Origin: Prevotella sp. CAG:1031 | GTDB taxonomy: Bacteria; Bacteroidota; Bacteroidia; Bacteroidales; Muribaculaceae | NCBI GenBank assembly: GCA_000431215.1 | Contig: HF985614.1 | Span: 5,995-20,348 of the forward strand | Length of the DNA: 14,354 nt | Direction: 5' to 3' | Shown here: piece by piece, positions 13,863 to 14,354 of the stretch | Numbering within the stretch: position 1 is the first letter of the stretch | Layout of the letters: every line of letters starts with the position of its first letter | Notes under the pieces: model-generated | The model's database searches: none | The model's input: only the letters and a program-made list of their open reading frames with translations | What the model was told of the DNA's origin: nothing | Position numbers and translations under genes: made by a program

Positions 13863-14354
13863 ATGGCTGAATCAGTAATGCGGCTTTCGCCCCGCCAGCG
13901 CATGATAAACCTCATGTATATCGTGCTGACGGCTATGCTGGCCCTGAACGTATCGAGCGACGTGCTCGACGGCTTCGTTCAGGTTCAGAGCGGACTGTCG
14001 CGAACCAACGAAAACTTCGCCCGACGCAACGACGCCGTCTACGCCCAGCTCAAAGCCTTCACCGACCAGAATCCCGCCAAAGGAGGCCCCTGGCTCGCCA
14101 AGGCCACCGACGTGCGCTCTCAGGCATCGGCACTATATGCCGTCATCGACTCCCTGAAACAGGCCATCGTCGTCAATGCCGACGGCCCCGACGGCGACAT
14201 CAACGATATCCGCCGGCGCGACGACCTCGAAAGTGCCGCAGTGGTAATGCTCAACCCTATGACGCGGCGCGGCGAGAAACTGCGCGGGTCGATCGACTCC
14301 TTCCGTAAATTTATCGGCGGATATATCATAGACCCTGTCAAACGCAAGAGCGTC
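13863..14354 (+). CDS. gldM: Type IX secretion motor protein GldM/PorM, N-terminal part (cut by window end)
   Basis: The first 164 codons of gldM, open to the last base of the window; the family protein is about 500 residues. The start MAESVMRLSPRQRMINLMYI matches the GldM N-terminus, followed by the single membrane helix (about 16-35, LMYIVLTAMLALNVSSDVL). The acidic residue after NVSS, usually glutamate in this family (NVSSEVLDGF in PorM), is aspartate here (Asp33). The periplasmic domain begins after residue 40 with a helical-bundle pattern. GldM spans the periplasm and couples GldL to the GldK/N ring. It lies 18 bp after gldL; gldN would be expected next, beyond the window. Confidence 0.95.
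   Translation, partial: MAESVMRLSPRQRMINLMYIVLTAMLALNVSSDVLDGFVQVQSGLSRTNENFARRNDAVYAQLKAFTDQNPAKGGPWLAKATDVRSQASALYAVIDSLKQAIVVNADGPDGDINDIRRRDDLESAAVVMLNPMTRRGEKLRGSIDSFRKFIGGYIIDPVKRKSV

Overview
The window reads as chromosomal DNA of a GC-rich member of the Bacteroidales (phylum Bacteroidota). The evidence is a type IX secretion gene set (porT, porP, gldK, gldL, gldM), a Bacteroidota-type GlmU-related protein, a recF-DUF721 pair, weak or absent Shine-Dalgarno sequences, and promoter -7 boxes of the Bacteroidota form TAnnTTTG at the head of each inferred transcription unit. I cannot place it below order level. No rRNA, tRNA, CRISPR array or transposase gene is visible.

Left half (40-6278, minus strand): a tightly packed seven-gene run, pyrH, frr, recF, a DUF721 (DciA-like) gene, a hotdog-fold thioesterase, a secreted prolyl oligopeptidase and a lipoprotein with a BamE-like C-terminus. 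Spacings are 19 bp or less up to the thioesterase, then 23 bp, with two ATGA overlaps and one junction where TGA abuts ATG. The run mixes nucleotide supply, ribosome recycling and DNA maintenance with two envelope or periplasmic proteins.

Middle (6279-8072): the 478-bp interval 6279-6756 lacks a clear gene. It holds a pyrH promoter box, a twice-repeated AT-rich 12-mer, a small reading frame whose ATG is one base out of frame (6409-6592), and an 81-bp nested-palindrome element (6639-6719) that looks like a dispersed repeat. Next is a GlmU-related sugar nucleotidyltransferase/acyltransferase gene (minus strand). A 173-bp divergent control region follows, in which CAAC recurs four times at exactly 11-bp spacing.

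Right half (8073-14354, plus strand): a pair of unrecognised genes (148 and 145 aa), the first with an internal duplication, then a thioredoxin-fold lipoprotein and the type IX run porT-porP-gldK-gldL-gldM. gldM is cut by the window end. PorT and PorP are outer-membrane beta-barrel proteins. GldK is the ring lipoprotein. GldL and GldM form the proton-driven inner-membrane motor. Together they export proteins with C-terminal sorting domains to the cell surface. I see no promoter box between the thioredoxin gene and porT, so all six may share one transcript.

The machinery is largely known. The parts least explained by known families are the two-gene module at 8073-8987 with its phased leader repeats, the small out-of-frame gene, the 81-bp repeat, and the long acidic/glycine-rich insert in GldL.
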